Shown: positions 63,564 through 64,000 of the stretch, piece after piece
How the letters are laid out: each line of letters begins with the position of its first letter
How positions within the stretch are numbered: position 1 is the first letter of the stretch
Source of the DNA: Colwellia psychrerythraea 34H
GTDB lineage: Bacteria > Pseudomonadota > Gammaproteobacteria > Enterobacterales > Alteromonadaceae
Reading direction: 5' to 3'
NCBI RefSeq assembly: GCF_000012325.1
Contig: NC_003910.7
Coordinates: 2,542,001 to 2,606,000, forward strand
DNA: 64,000 bases
The notes under the pieces: generated by a model
What the model was told of the DNA's origin: nothing
Seen by the model: the letters and a program-made list of their open reading frames with translations, nothing else
Database searches by the model: none
Made by a program: the position numbers and the translations under genes

Positions 63564-64000
63564 GTGAGTTATATAGTTCAAGAAATCAAATCTCAACACG
63601 ATATTCAAGTGTGCGAAATTATTAAACAAGTAGGCAAAGAATACGGTGCTACTGGCGAGGGGTTTGGTCCATCTGATTCTGAAGTTCAAGCGATGAGCCA
63701 GAACTACAAAGATGAAAGCTCTAGCCGCTATATCGTCGCAAGTATAGAAGGGCGTATCGTCGGTGGCTGTGGTATCGCTGCTTTTAATAACAGTAATGAA
63801 ATTTGTGAATTACGAAAATTATTTCTTTTACCAGAAAGCAGAGGTTTAGGTATTGGTAAAAATCTTACCGAAGGTTGCCTTAAGTATGCCAAAAGTAAAG
63901 GTTATAAAAAATGCTATTTGGATACCCTAACAAGCATGAAGTCAGCAATCGCTTTATACGAGAAGTTGGGGTTTAGCCATCTAGATAAGCCACTTCAAGG
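63564..64000 (+). CDS. GNAT acetyltransferase (cut by window end)
   Basis: The first 145 residues of an N-acetyltransferase beginning with GTG; GGAG lies seven bases upstream. Motif A is RGLGIGKNLTEG, preceded by the strand ICELRKLFLLPES, and motif B region contains MKSAIALYEKLGFSHL. Substrate unknown. It follows an attC-like spacer, so it is probably another cassette gene. The end lies outside the window. Confidence 0.88.
   Translation, partial: MSYIVQEIKSQHDIQVCEIIKQVGKEYGATGEGFGPSDSEVQAMSQNYKDESSSRYIVASIEGRIVGGCGIAAFNNSNEICELRKLFLLPESRGLGIGKNLTEGCLKYAKSKGYKKCYLDTLTSMKSAIALYEKLGFSHLDKPLQ

Overview
The window looks like the chromosome of a marine psychrophilic gammaproteobacterium of the Colwellia type (order Alteromonadales). 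This rests on the overall AT-rich base composition, the mix of genes (heterotetrameric sarcosine oxidase with glyA and purU, BluB, a small catalase, FadH, a very large T1SS-exported VCBS adhesin) and several short TIR elements of the kind common in these genomes. The genus is an inference from gene content; no rRNA gene is present to confirm it.

Layout. 1-16.3 kb: the end of a type I secretion ABC ATPase, its HlyD-type fusion protein, and a 3,758-residue VCBS/cadherin-like adhesin, then two small exported proteins and an Ig-like/DUF1566 lipoprotein. 16.5-24.5 kb: small exported proteins including a tandem family of three related lipoproteins, a GST-like protein, a RarD-like permease, a catalase with an OxyR-like site, and minus-strand small genes separated by attC-like spacers. 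24.8-33.3 kb: a TauE/SafE permease, a TetR regulator divergent from fadH with twin palindromic operators, a metal/arsenical-type permease divergent from an ArsR regulator, and an unusually long UvrD-like helicase carrying a nuclease-like insertion and zinc fingers. 33.3-43.3 kb: an hflX paralogue and a patchwork of cassette-like small genes (hydrolase, YbjQ, monooxygenase, GNAT, cupin, tiny membrane proteins) whose spacers share GGGCGTTATG-like ends. There are also three MITE-like elements, one splitting a TonB-C-domain remnant, plus bluB and folE.

43.3-60.3 kb forms a functional block for small methylated amine / amino-acid use: a periplasmic binding protein, a truncated L-serine dehydratase, a porin, a response regulator-binding protein-hybrid kinase operon, an NhaC-type antiporter, glyA, soxBDAG, purU and an XRE-cupin regulator. 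Sarcosine oxidase turns sarcosine into glycine plus 5,10-methylene-THF. GlyA joins these into serine, and PurU can release excess one-carbon units as formate. The glyA-sox-purU segment is visibly richer in G+C than its surroundings, which suggests horizontal acquisition; I recall from the literature, unchecked, that a high-GC sarcosine oxidase island has been described in Colwellia psychrerythraea. 60.3-64 kb: a 7TMR-DISM GGDEF protein, a spacer with three 22-bp palindromes, a small membrane protein, and two more cassette-like genes (DUF6176-like and a GNAT cut by the window end).

No tRNA, rRNA, CRISPR array, integron integrase or intact transposase gene was recognised.
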